A program made the position numbers and the translations under genes. The notes beneath the pieces were generated by a model. The model was not told the origin of the DNA. It did no database searches and saw only the letters and a list, made by a program, of their open reading frames with translations. 7,451 bases of DNA. Source: Acetofilamentum sp. (lineage in GTDB: Bacteria; Bacteroidota; Bacteroidia; Bacteroidales; JAFGUD01). This document shows, piece after piece, positions 1 to 6,359 of this stretch. The stretch's first letter is position 1. Each line of letters opens with the position of its first letter. Location: NCBI GenBank assembly GCA_020722645.1, contig DYKL01000168.1:1-7451 (forward strand). Reading direction: 5' to 3'.

Positions 1-2
1 TT

Positions 3-17
3 TAGTCCTACGGACTA
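3..17. repeat. Short perfect hairpin at window edge
   Basis: TAGTCC (3-8) and GGACTA (12-17) form a perfect 6-bp stem around the 3-base loop TAC. It lies at the very start of the window, so a larger element may continue to the left. It could be a small interspersed palindrome or the stem of a terminator for an upstream gene. No clean T-run follows it, which weakens the terminator reading. Confidence 0.35.
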
Positions 18-127
18 TATTTATATCAGCATCTTAATATTGCGGAATAGAGCGTAAAATAATTACTAAAAATTGGATTGAGGAAAATAAAAAAAAATTG
101 TAATTTAATTTTTTATGTCAGGATATT

Positions 128-149
128 TTCCATTATTTTTCCATTATTT
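128..149. repeat. Two-copy 11-bp tandem repeat
   Basis: The 11-base unit TTCCATTATTT occurs twice back to back (128-138 and 139-149) without mismatch. In DNA this AT-rich it is probably a slippage product. No function is suggested. Confidence 0.6.
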
Positions 150-173
150 TTTTCACTCCATATAAATTTAGAG

Positions 174-207
174 TTTGTAAAGTTGTAAAGTTCGTAAAGT
201 TTTAAAG
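174..207. repeat. Degenerate 8-9 bp tandem repeat (TTnGTAAAG)
   Basis: Four adjacent units, TTTGTAAAG, TTGTAAAG, TTCGTAAAG and TTTTAAAG, follow each other with no spacer. Copies differ by one base or one indel. They could be closely spaced protein-binding sites or simple slippage; nothing around them decides which. Confidence 0.5.
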
Positions 208-449
208 TAAATAGCTAATTTTCTGTTTTTTAATAAAACAAAAATAACCATATTATTTCGTAACAGTTCCTTAGCAAAAGTTCGGTTTGTTTCGTATTAA
301 CTATTTTTTGTTTTGATATGTAAAAAAATTGCTATAAGTTTTTACTATATTTTATTTTAATTCACATGTTTAAAATAAACAAAACTATCAAAATTTTATC
401 ATATAAATTTATCAGCAAAAGATTAAATAAAAAGTTAAATTAAACTTTA

Positions 450-604
450 CCTTAAATCCGCAAGTCTTTTCTTAAGTGGTTGCAGGTAGATACTTACAGT
501 ACAGGCACCTGCAACATGCAGTTTGCACCAGTCAGGTGCCTGTACTGTAAGTATCTCACCTGACTGAATTTCAGATATATAAGTATAGACTTACGGATTT
601 AAGG
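450..604. mobile_element. MITE-like non-autonomous element, 155 bp
   Basis: The ends are 18-bp terminal inverted repeats (450-467 and 587-604, outermost CCTTAAATCCG and CGGATTTAAGG) with a single mismatch (461 against 593). Inside lies a second, perfect 24-bp inverted repeat (488-511 with 533-556) around a 21-base loop. That stem extends by CAGGT (483-487) with ACCTG (558-562) across a one-base bulge at 557. The element has no coding capacity and is bounded by a 5-bp duplication. Terminal repeats, duplication and small size fit a miniature inverted-repeat transposable element mobilised in trans. I cannot assign it to an insertion sequence family. An alternative is a REP-like palindromic unit, but the target duplication argues for transposition. 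Confidence 0.72.
488..556. repeat. Perfect 24-bp inner hairpin of the element
   Basis: Positions 488-511 are the exact reverse complement of 533-556, with a 21-base loop (512-532). The arms are richer in GC than the surroundings and would fold very stably as RNA or extrude as a cruciform. No U-tract follows, so it is not a standard intrinsic terminator, although it may still hinder read-through transcription into the sel genes. Confidence 0.9.
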
Positions 605-678
605 CTTTATAACTGTTCATGCGAATTAAGGGTTGAATAAATCATGTTTTAAGTCAACTTGTTATGTGTTGTTTAAAT

Positions 679-726
679 CAGGAGAAAAACACATGATTGA
701 GGCAAATTGCCTCTGGTGTGTTCCTG
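679..726 (+). other. Structured hairpin of unknown role
   Basis: Three nested helices line up. CAGG (679-682) pairs with CCTG (723-726), AACACA (688-693) with TGTGTT (717-722), and GAGGCAA (699-705) with TTGCCTC (707-713). They are separated by a 5-base bulge (683-687) and a small internal loop (694-698 against 714-716). The ordered nesting suggests a selected structure rather than chance. No known riboswitch class is recognisable. It lies about 125 bases before tRNA-Sec, upstream of the best promoter box, so it need not be part of the sel transcript. Confidence 0.45.
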
Positions 727-755
727 TTCTGAAAGAATCTCCACCTATTAGTTAA
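693..755 (+). CDS. Possible 20-residue ORF (leader peptide candidate)
   Basis: ATG at 693 opens a 20-codon frame ending in TAA at 753-755. It is preceded by AGGAG at 680-684 with eight bases between, the only classical Shine-Dalgarno match I noticed in front of any start in the window. The predicted peptide contains the short CxxC-like stretch NCLWCVP and ends in ESPPIS. Its start and ribosome binding site both lie in the 679-726 hairpin, which would be the arrangement of a structure-controlled leader. The frame is open upstream to 630 without another ATG. I recognise no family. It may be chance or the remnant of a larger coding sequence. Confidence 0.2.
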   Translation: MIEANCLWCVPVLKESPPIS

Positions 756-829
756 ACTTCAACACTATATTCGCATTGTTCATAAATTTTTAAAGTTAAG
801 TATTTTTTTTTATTTTCCAAAAAATAGAA

Positions 830-837
830 TAATTTTG
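830..837 (+). promoter_or_regulatory. Probable Bacteroidota-type -7 box for tRNA-Sec
   Basis: TAATTTTG matches the Bacteroidota -7 consensus TAnnTTTG and lies 14 bases before the tRNA 5' end, which would give a leader of only a few bases. The upstream -33 TTTG is not well conserved; only a T-run is present near 802-810. No better promoter lies between here and selA, so it may drive tRNA-Sec and the whole operon. Confidence 0.5.
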
Positions 838-850
838 CCTTTTTTAAAAA

Positions 851-944
851 AGAGAGAGAACGGAACTGGTGTTCCACCCGGTCTTCAAAATCGGTAGCAG
901 ACGGATAAAACCGGCTGTGGCAGGTTCGATTCCTGCTCTCTCTG
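851..944 (+). tRNA. tRNA-Sec (anticodon TCA)
   Basis: This is the UGA-decoding tRNA on which serine is converted to selenocysteine. The anticodon stem CCGGT/ATCGG (878-882, 890-894) closes the loop CTTCAAA with TCA at 885-887. The D arm is GGAAC/GTTCC with the 4-base loop TGGT. The long extra arm typical of tRNA-Sec pairs 897-904 with 911-918 around ATAAAA, with one A-G mismatch. The T arm is GCAGG/CCTGC with loop TTCGATT. The acceptor stem is an AG/CT alternation (851-858 with 936-943), followed by G944 as discriminator. CCA is not encoded. Position 936 can pair in either the acceptor or the T stem, so the register is ambiguous and the stacked helix is 12 bp by my reading. It lies directly upstream of selA. 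Confidence 0.95.
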
Positions 945-972
945 CTTATTTTTTAAAAAATACAACTTTAAA

Positions 973-2397
973 ATGGACGATAACAATACCAATATTTTCA
1001 GAAATCTGCCTTCTGTTGATAAGATTCTGAAAACCCCCGAAATTAAACAGTTGTTTGATTTGTACGACAAAGAATCAATTCTTTTTGCAATCAGACATTC
1101 ATTAGATTTTTTCAGAGAAAAAATCAAAAATACAAACAAAGCACCATCTGAAACAGAACTTTACAATAAAATTAAAGAATTTCTGAGTATTTTGGTAAAA
1201 AGAAACTTAAAAAAAGTTTACAATGCGACCGGAATTATTATAAATACAAACATTGGTCGTGCACCTTTGGGTGATGAACTTTTAAAAGAATCTTTCGAAA
1301 AAATTTCCGGTTACAACAACCTTGAATTTGATTTAAAAACAGGTGAAAGAGGTAACAGAAATCAACATACTTCTCAAATATTAAAATTTTTAACAGGAGC
1401 AGAAGATGTTCTGGTTGTTAATAACGCTGCTGCTGCTGTTTTGCTGTGTCTTAATACTTTTGCCAAAAACAAAGAAGTAATTGTTTCAAGAGGCGAACTC
1501 GTTGAAATTGGTGGTTCTTTCAGAATTCCTGATATAATGGCTGCATCTGGCTGCAAAATGAAAGAAATTGGTACTACAAACAAAACAAAACCGGCAGATT
1601 ATAAAAATGCTATTAATGAAAAAACGGCTCTTATTTTCAAAGCTCATAAATCAAACTACATAATTAAAGGTTTTACTCAGGAAGTTGAACTTGAAGAACT
1701 TTGTCAAATCGGAAAAGAAAACGGAATTCCCGTAATGTACGATCAGGGTTCAGGATTATTGAAAAAGTCAAATCACTCTGTTTTTGACGATGAACCGGAC
1801 ATTAAAACTTCTGTTTCTACAGGAATTGATATTATTTGTTTCAGTGGAGACAAGCTGCTTGGCGGTCCACAAGCCGGAATCATTGCCGGGAAAAAAGTAT
1901 TTATAGACAAGCTGAAAAAAAATCCGCTTCACAGAGCTTTAAGAGTTTGCAAAACTACAATTGCTATGCTCGAAACTGCTTGTTCTTATTATCTAAAAGA
2001 TGAAACTTTATACAAAAAAAATATGGTTTTCAGATTATTATCACAAAGTTTATCTGAAATCGAAAATAAAGCTGTTAAATTATTAAATTTATTAAAAAAA
2101 GAAGGTATTGAAACAGTCATTATTGACAATTCTCCGCTTATCGGAGGAGGTTCTTTACCTGATAAATATCTTGATAGCAAAGCTGTACTTTTAAAAGTTT
2201 CTGAAAGTTCTAATAAAATTCGTTCGTCTTATGCTGAAAAAATGTACTACGGGTTATTGGAAACAAAAACTCCCGTTCTTGGAATTCTGAAAAAAGGCAA
2301 CATAATATTCGACATGCTTACGATTGATGAAAATTCAATTGAAAATGTTGCTTCAATAATAGCTGATGTTCATCAAAAAATAAAAAATACCATATAA
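973..2397 (+). CDS. selA: L-seryl-tRNA(Sec) selenium transferase SelA
   Basis: SelA is the cytosolic PLP enzyme that converts seryl-tRNA-Sec to selenocysteyl-tRNA-Sec using selenophosphate; characterised bacterial forms are ring-shaped homodecamers. The 474 residues are close to the E. coli length (463). An N-terminal tRNA-binding region (about 1-80) leads into NATGIIINTNIGRAPL (84-99), a typical SelA signature. It continues with the NNAAAAVLL segment (150-158), RGELVEIGGSFRIPDIM (173-189) and the MYDQGSG segment (255-261) with Asp257. The PLP lysine is Lys294 in SGDKLLGGPQ. The ATG at 973 lies 28 bases after tRNA-Sec and has no clear Shine-Dalgarno sequence. The gene ends two bases before selB, so the two are surely cotranscribed. 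No damage is visible. Confidence 0.98.
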   Translation: MDDNNTNIFRNLPSVDKILKTPEIKQLFDLYDKESILFAIRHSLDFFREKIKNTNKAPSETELYNKIKEFLSILVKRNLKKVYNATGIIINTNIGRAPLGDELLKESFEKISGYNNLEFDLKTGERGNRNQHTSQILKFLTGAEDVLVVNNAAAAVLLCLNTFAKNKEVIVSRGELVEIGGSFRIPDIMAASGCKMKEIGTTNKTKPADYKNAINEKTALIFKAHKSNYIIKGFTQEVELEELCQIGKENGIPVMYDQGSGLLKKSNHSVFDDEPDIKTSVSTGIDIICFSGDKLLGGPQAGIIAGKKVFIDKLKKNPLHRALRVCKTTIAMLETACSYYLKDETLYKKNMVFRLLSQSLSEIENKAVKLLNLLKKEGIETVIIDNSPLIGGGSLPDKYLDSKAVLLKVSESSNKIRSSYAEKMYYGLLETKTPVLGILKKGNIIFDMLTIDENSIENVASIIADVHQKIKNTI

Positions 2398-2399
2398 TT

Positions 2400-4382
2400 A
2401 TGAAACATTTGATAATTGGTACTGCCGGACATATTGACCATGGAAAAACCAGTTTAATAAAAATGCTGACAGATATTGACTGCGATACTCATAAAGAAGA
2501 AAAAGCAAGGGGTATTACAATAAATCTTGGGTTCGCTCATATTCAGCTTCCATCAGGCGAATCTGCCGGAATTATTGATGTTCCCGGACACAAAGATTTT
2601 ATAAACACAATGGTTGGGGGCGCATGTGGTATAGATATGGTTCTGCTTGTTATAGCTGCCGATAGCGGAATTATGCCCCAAACAATCGAACATACAAACA
2701 TAATTTCATCTCTTGGTATAAAAAAAGGAGTTGTTGCACTTACTAAAACCGATTTGGTTGACGATGAGCTGATAGAAATAGCTAAATCTGAAATTTCAGA
2801 TTTTCTTAAAAATACTACTCTCAAAGATGCCCCGATTATAGGTGTTTCTGCTTTAACTTCTGCCGGAAAAAATGAACTGATTGCTGAAATTGAAAATATA
2901 ATTTCAGAAATTCAAACTCAGGAAAAAGGTAATTTATTCAGAATGTATATCGACAGAATTTTTACCGTTAAAGGTTTCGGTTGTGTTGTAACAGGTTCTG
3001 TTCTTGGTGGTTCTGTAAAAATTGGTGATGATGTTTTTTTATTACCAGATGCTAAACAAAAGTTAAGAATCCGTACAATCGAAAAACACGGAAAAAAAGT
3101 CGATTATGTTGAAAAGGGCGATCGTGCCGCACTTAATCTGATAGGTTTAAAAACTGAAGATTTTGAACGCGGAATGCTCATATCCGACAAACAACTTCAA
3201 ACAACTTCAATGGTTGATGCTTACATCCAACTTTTTGATAAAATTCCCGAAATTGATTTGTGGTCAAAAGTTATTTTTATTTCAGGAACTTTTGAAACTC
3301 AGGCAAAAATGCACCTCTTAAATAAAGATTCAATAAGTTCAGGCGAAGATGCAATTGTACAGCTTCATTTTGAAAAACCCGCAATTTTATTAAATAAAGA
3401 TAAATTCATAATCAGAAATTCATCGGCTGATATAACTCTCGGTGGAGGGAATATTATAGATGCTGTTCCTCTTCATCATAGAAAAAGAACTCCTGAACTA
3501 ATTGAAAATCTAACAGGAATTTGTGTGAATATTTTGTCAGAAAATACTGTTAATGAAAACATTAAATTAATTCTAAATAAAGAATTCAAACCGTTTACCT
3601 GCGAAGAAATTGCAGAAAAACTTAACCTGAATTTAGATGAACTAAAATCAAATATCGACTTTAAATCTGATAGTTATGATGTGTTAAAATCAAAAGATTC
3701 TGATATTTTGATTTCAGTAAAATGTCAGAATATTTTCGAAACAAAAATTCTTAATGCAATTAAAGATTTTCATGAAAACAATTCATTAAAAGCAGATGGT
3801 CTTGAAATAAATGACTTGACAGGAAAATTAGGTCTGAACAAAAATAAATGCGGAAAAATTTTTCTTGAATTGATGTTAAATAAAATTAAAGAAAAAGGGT
3901 TAATTGAAAATTACAAAAATACATGGATTTTAAAAGGTCATACTGCAAAACTTGATTCTAAAAGCGAATCTGAAATTTTATGGCTCGAAAAAATTATTTT
4001 ATCATACAATGATAATAAACCTGCTTTGTCTGAAATTGAGGAAAAGGCTCAAATTCAAAAAATTCCGAAAAATAAAATAAAACCATACCTTTCTTATCTG
4101 GCTGATAAACAAAAAATTAGATTTTCAAATAATGATTTTATTCATACTGAAATTTTAAATAAAAACAGAAAGATATTACTTGAAACCTTATCAAAAAAAC
4201 AGGAAGGGATTACTATTGCAGAGTACAAAGATATTATTGCCGGAACTAAAACTTTCAGAGCTTTAATCGGAGAAATTTACGAAAACGAGAAATTTATTCA
4301 ATATGTTCACGGTGATAACATTGAAACAAAAATTATTATAACTCAAAAAGGAAAAGATTACTTAAATGCAAATATATCTTGA
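2400..4382 (+). CDS. selB: Selenocysteine-specific elongation factor SelB
   Basis: SelB is the EF-Tu-like GTPase that carries selenocysteyl-tRNA-Sec to the ribosome and recognises the SECIS hairpin through its C-terminal winged helices. The G1 motif GHIDHGKT is at 10-17, RGIT (G2) at 37-40, DVPGH (G3) at 60-64 and TKTD (G4) at 115-118. EF-Tu-like beta-barrel domains follow to about residue 370. The Lys- and Glu-rich C-terminal part (about 370-660) fits the winged-helix repeats. At 660 residues it is longer than E. coli SelB (614), with the extra length apparently in the C-terminal half. The start lies two bases after selA. The stop is TGA followed in frame by TAA, and the last 17 bases overlap the next gene. 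Lack of an extended insertion in the G domain and the C-terminal part separate it from plain EF-Tu. Confidence 0.97.
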   Translation: MKHLIIGTAGHIDHGKTSLIKMLTDIDCDTHKEEKARGITINLGFAHIQLPSGESAGIIDVPGHKDFINTMVGGACGIDMVLLVIAADSGIMPQTIEHTNIISSLGIKKGVVALTKTDLVDDELIEIAKSEISDFLKNTTLKDAPIIGVSALTSAGKNELIAEIENIISEIQTQEKGNLFRMYIDRIFTVKGFGCVVTGSVLGGSVKIGDDVFLLPDAKQKLRIRTIEKHGKKVDYVEKGDRAALNLIGLKTEDFERGMLISDKQLQTTSMVDAYIQLFDKIPEIDLWSKVIFISGTFETQAKMHLLNKDSISSGEDAIVQLHFEKPAILLNKDKFIIRNSSADITLGGGNIIDAVPLHHRKRTPELIENLTGICVNILSENTVNENIKLILNKEFKPFTCEEIAEKLNLNLDELKSNIDFKSDSYDVLKSKDSDILISVKCQNIFETKILNAIKDFHENNSLKADGLEINDLTGKLGLNKNKCGKIFLELMLNKIKEKGLIENYKNTWILKGHTAKLDSKSESEILWLEKIILSYNDNKPALSEIEEKAQIQKIPKNKIKPYLSYLADKQKIRFSNNDFIHTEILNKNRKILLETLSKKQEGITIAEYKDIIAGTKTFRALIGEIYENEKFIQYVHGDNIETKIIITQKGKDYLNANIS

Positions 4383-5520
4383 TAATTCAGCAACAAGTTG
4401 GCCTAAACCTAAAAGCGTTGTAGAAGCAATAAGCACATTTATGACAGATTACGGCGGAAGTCCCGGTCGTTCTGGGCATAAAAAGGCGATTCAATCTGCC
4501 AGAATGGTTTACGAAACACGAGAAATGCTCGCTAATTTTTTCAATGCACCTTCTTCGGACAGGGTTGTTTTTACTCAGAATTCAACTCTTGCTCTGAATA
4601 TAGCTCTCAAAGGGCTTTTAAAAAAAGGCGACCATGTTATTGTAAGTAATGCCGAACATAATTCGGTTATCAGACCGCTCAGACATCTTGAAAATCAGGG
4701 ACTTATTAATATTACAGTAGTTCCTTGTAACAACGAAGGAATAATTGATTTGGAGGCTTTTGCAAATAGTTTTAAACCTAATACAAAATTGGTTGCGTGT
4801 ATTCACGGTTCAAACGTTAGCGGTGCAATTCAACCTATCGATAAAATCGGTGAAATTTGTAAAAAAATGAACGTGCTTTTTGTTGTTGATGCAGCTCAAA
4901 CAGCCGGTTTTTTGGACATTGATATGAAATTGCAAAACATTGATGTTCTGACTTTTACAGGTCATAAAAAACTGTACGGTCCAACCGGAATAGGAGGTTT
5001 GTGCTTCAATGAAAAAGCAGAAATTGAAAATTTAATACAGGGTGGTTCGGGCAGTAAATCCGAAGCTGAAACTCACCCGGATTTTTATCCCGACAAACTC
5101 GAAGCCGGTACCCTTAATACTGTCGGAATTGTTGGATTAAAAGCTGGTTTAGAGTACATTCAAGCCAAAGGAATTGACAATATTCGCAAAAATTTAACAG
5201 AATTGACCGATTATTTTATCGAAAATTTATTAGAAATACCAAAAATCAAAGTTCATGTACCTTCTTTGGGTAAATTAAGATTGCCTGTAATTTCAATTTC
5301 GACAGATTTGATGTATCCCGACGAATTATCAAGGATTTTAGACACCGAATATGGAATTATGACACGACACGGATTACATTGCAGTCCTTTGGCTCACAAA
5401 TCATTAGGTACTTTTCCCAATGGCACAACTCGGTTCAGTTTGGGCTGTTTCAACACAAAAGACGAAATTGAATATACAGTAAAAGCTATAAAAAAAATCA
5501 TAAGTGATAAAAATATATAA
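4366..5520 (+). CDS. Cysteine desulfurase / selenocysteine lyase family PLP enzyme (class V aminotransferase fold)
   Basis: The protein (384 residues) begins YLDNSATSWPKP as class V aminotransferase-fold desulfurases do. Visible landmarks are AEHNS (96-100), the PLP-contacting VVDAAQTAG (173-181, Asp175) and the Schiff-base lysine in TGHKKLYGP (Lys201). A Cys sits in the active-loop position in RHGLHCSPLAH (Cys339), where SufS/CsdA-type enzymes hold their persulfide. Such enzymes release sulfur from cysteine or selenium from selenocysteine. Family members of this type (the EF2568-like group) are known beside selD, yedF and DUF3343 genes in selenium loci, so delivery of Se to SelD is the likely role. 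The start overlaps selB by 17 bases, and no other start could keep the YLDNSAT motif. Whether it prefers Sec or Cys cannot be read from sequence. Confidence 0.92.
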   Translation: MQIYLDNSATSWPKPKSVVEAISTFMTDYGGSPGRSGHKKAIQSARMVYETREMLANFFNAPSSDRVVFTQNSTLALNIALKGLLKKGDHVIVSNAEHNSVIRPLRHLENQGLINITVVPCNNEGIIDLEAFANSFKPNTKLVACIHGSNVSGAIQPIDKIGEICKKMNVLFVVDAAQTAGFLDIDMKLQNIDVLTFTGHKKLYGPTGIGGLCFNEKAEIENLIQGGSGSKSEAETHPDFYPDKLEAGTLNTVGIVGLKAGLEYIQAKGIDNIRKNLTELTDYFIENLLEIPKIKVHVPSLGKLRLPVISISTDLMYPDELSRILDTEYGIMTRHGLHCSPLAHKSLGTFPNGTTRFSLGCFNTKDEIEYTVKAIKKIISDKNI

Positions 5521-5521
5521 T

Positions 5522-6130
5522 ATGAAAAAAGTAGATGCAAGAGGCAAATTATGCCCCATTCCGTTAATTATGACTAAAAAAGCATTATTAGAACTTGCTG
5601 ATAATGAAAATCTTGAAGTTATTTTGGATAATGAAACCACCAAGAGTAACGTAGAACATTTTTTACGCGACCACAAAATGGAACTTAGAACTACGCAACA
5701 AGGCAAAGAATTTATTATTCACGTCAATAAAACCGGCAGTATTCAGGAAAATGTCTCGGTCGAAGAATTTTGTGCTATTGATAGCCCCAGATTGAACAAT
5801 TATGTAATTACTGTTAAACGTAATGTTATGGGTAACGGCTCAGACGAACTTGGTCAAATGCTCCTAAAAGCTGCAATTAACACAATTCCAGATATTGACA
5901 AAAAACCCGAAAAAATGATTTTCTTCAATTCCGGTATCGAACTAACTTTAAACAATTCGCCTGTATTAGAAAGTTTGAAAAAAATAGAAAATATGGGTAT
6001 AGAAATTTTGGTCTGTGGTACTTGTCTCGATTATTTCAACAAAAAATCGGAACTTGCTGTTGGCAGAGTTTCTAATATGTACGATATTTTAGATGCAATG
6101 ACTAAAACAGATAAAGTTGTTTTTCTGTAA
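5522..6130 (+). CDS. yedF: Selenium metabolism protein YedF
   Basis: This 202-residue protein has two parts. An N-terminal TusA-like domain (1-70) opens with KKVDARGKLCPIP, with the sulfur/selenium-binding-type Cys11 in a CPxP site. A C-terminal DsrE-like domain (about 95-202) contains GNGSDELGQMLL and a CGTC pair (Cys165, Cys168). TusA-like domains carry persulfide or selenopersulfide between enzymes, and YedF proteins co-occur with SelD, so a selenium carrier role is likely though not proven. I chose the ATG at 5522 over the one at 5504. It directly follows the preceding TAA, and the six extra residues MIKIYN would precede a motif that normally starts within a few residues of the N terminus. 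There is no Shine-Dalgarno sequence. Confidence 0.92.
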   Translation: MKKVDARGKLCPIPLIMTKKALLELADNENLEVILDNETTKSNVEHFLRDHKMELRTTQQGKEFIIHVNKTGSIQENVSVEEFCAIDSPRLNNYVITVKRNVMGNGSDELGQMLLKAAINTIPDIDKKPEKMIFFNSGIELTLNNSPVLESLKKIENMGIEILVCGTCLDYFNKKSELAVGRVSNMYDILDAMTKTDKVVFL

Positions 6131-6133
6131 GAT

Positions 6134-6355
6134 ATGAACTACAAAATAATAGTATTTCAAACAACACATCACGTTTTAAAATCGGAGAAAATACTTGAAA
6201 AAGCCGGTTTTAAGTTTGATATTATTCCAACGCCAAAAAAATTTTCGAGCGATTGCGGAATGTCTATAAGAGTTGATGTGCAAGTAACTAATATCGAAGA
6301 TATTACAAAAATTCTCGAAGAAAATAATCTTACATTCAAAGTTTACGAAATATAG
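6134..6355 (+). CDS. Small DUF3343-type putative Se/S carrier protein
   Basis: The 73-residue protein fits the DUF3343 (putative Se/S carrier-like) family. It starts YKIIVFQTTHHVLKSEKIL, then has IPTPKKFSSDCGMSIRV with a single Cys41 in the place where the family usually has a conserved Cys after a Pro-rich turn. It has no signal peptide or membrane segment and should be cytosolic. The gene sits three bases after yedF and four before selD, a position seen for this family in other selenium loci. It may hold selenium as a Cys41 persulfide-like species and pass it to SelD or YedF; that role is inferred. The stop is TAG, unlike the TAA or TGA of its neighbours. Confidence 0.87.
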   Translation: MNYKIIVFQTTHHVLKSEKILEKAGFKFDIIPTPKKFSSDCGMSIRVDVQVTNIEDITKILEENNLTFKVYEI

Positions 6356-6359
6356 AAAA

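Larger units (their letters stand above)
1..444. other. AT-rich gene-free stretch
   Basis: No reading frame in this stretch looks like a gene on either strand. It is very AT-rich and holds only short palindromes and tandem repeats, listed separately. Any gene to the left of the window must end before position 1. I saw no TTTG/TAnnTTTG pair with correct spacing in either direction. Confidence 0.6.
445..609. repeat. Five-bp target-site duplication (CTTTA) flanking the MITE-like element
   Basis: CTTTA occurs at 445-449 directly before the left end of the palindromic element and again at 605-609 directly after its right end. A direct repeat that abuts both inverted-repeat ends exactly is the usual footprint of transposition. 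The uninterrupted ancestral site would have read through a single CTTTA. Confidence 0.7.

Noticed and set aside
82..131. GGAAAATA (82-89) and TATTTTCC (124-131) as a terminator or operator palindrome
   Set aside because: Only 8 bp in AT-rich sequence with a 34-base spacer; expected by chance.
239..246. CAAAAATA, and CAAAACTA at 380-387, as reverse-strand -7 boxes
   Set aside because: Neither has a TTTG complement at the required spacing, and no reverse-strand gene lies to the left in the window.
664..896. A frame starting at ATG 664 with two in-frame TGA codons (694 and 730), the first directly before a hairpin, as a hidden selenoprotein
   Set aside because: The hairpin apex is only about 10 bases after the TGA and has a 1-3 base loop without the conserved loop bases of a bacterial SECIS. 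The frame runs into the tRNA gene, and its translation looks like random AT-rich sequence.
885..1139. Reverse-strand ORF of 84 codons
   Set aside because: It overlaps the 3' half of tRNA-Sec and the 5' part of selA and resembles no protein family; a shadow.
5504..5521. ATG at 5504 as the yedF start
   Set aside because: It adds six residues that overlap the previous gene and push the KKVDARG motif away from the N terminus; the ATG at 5522 directly after the preceding stop fits the family better.
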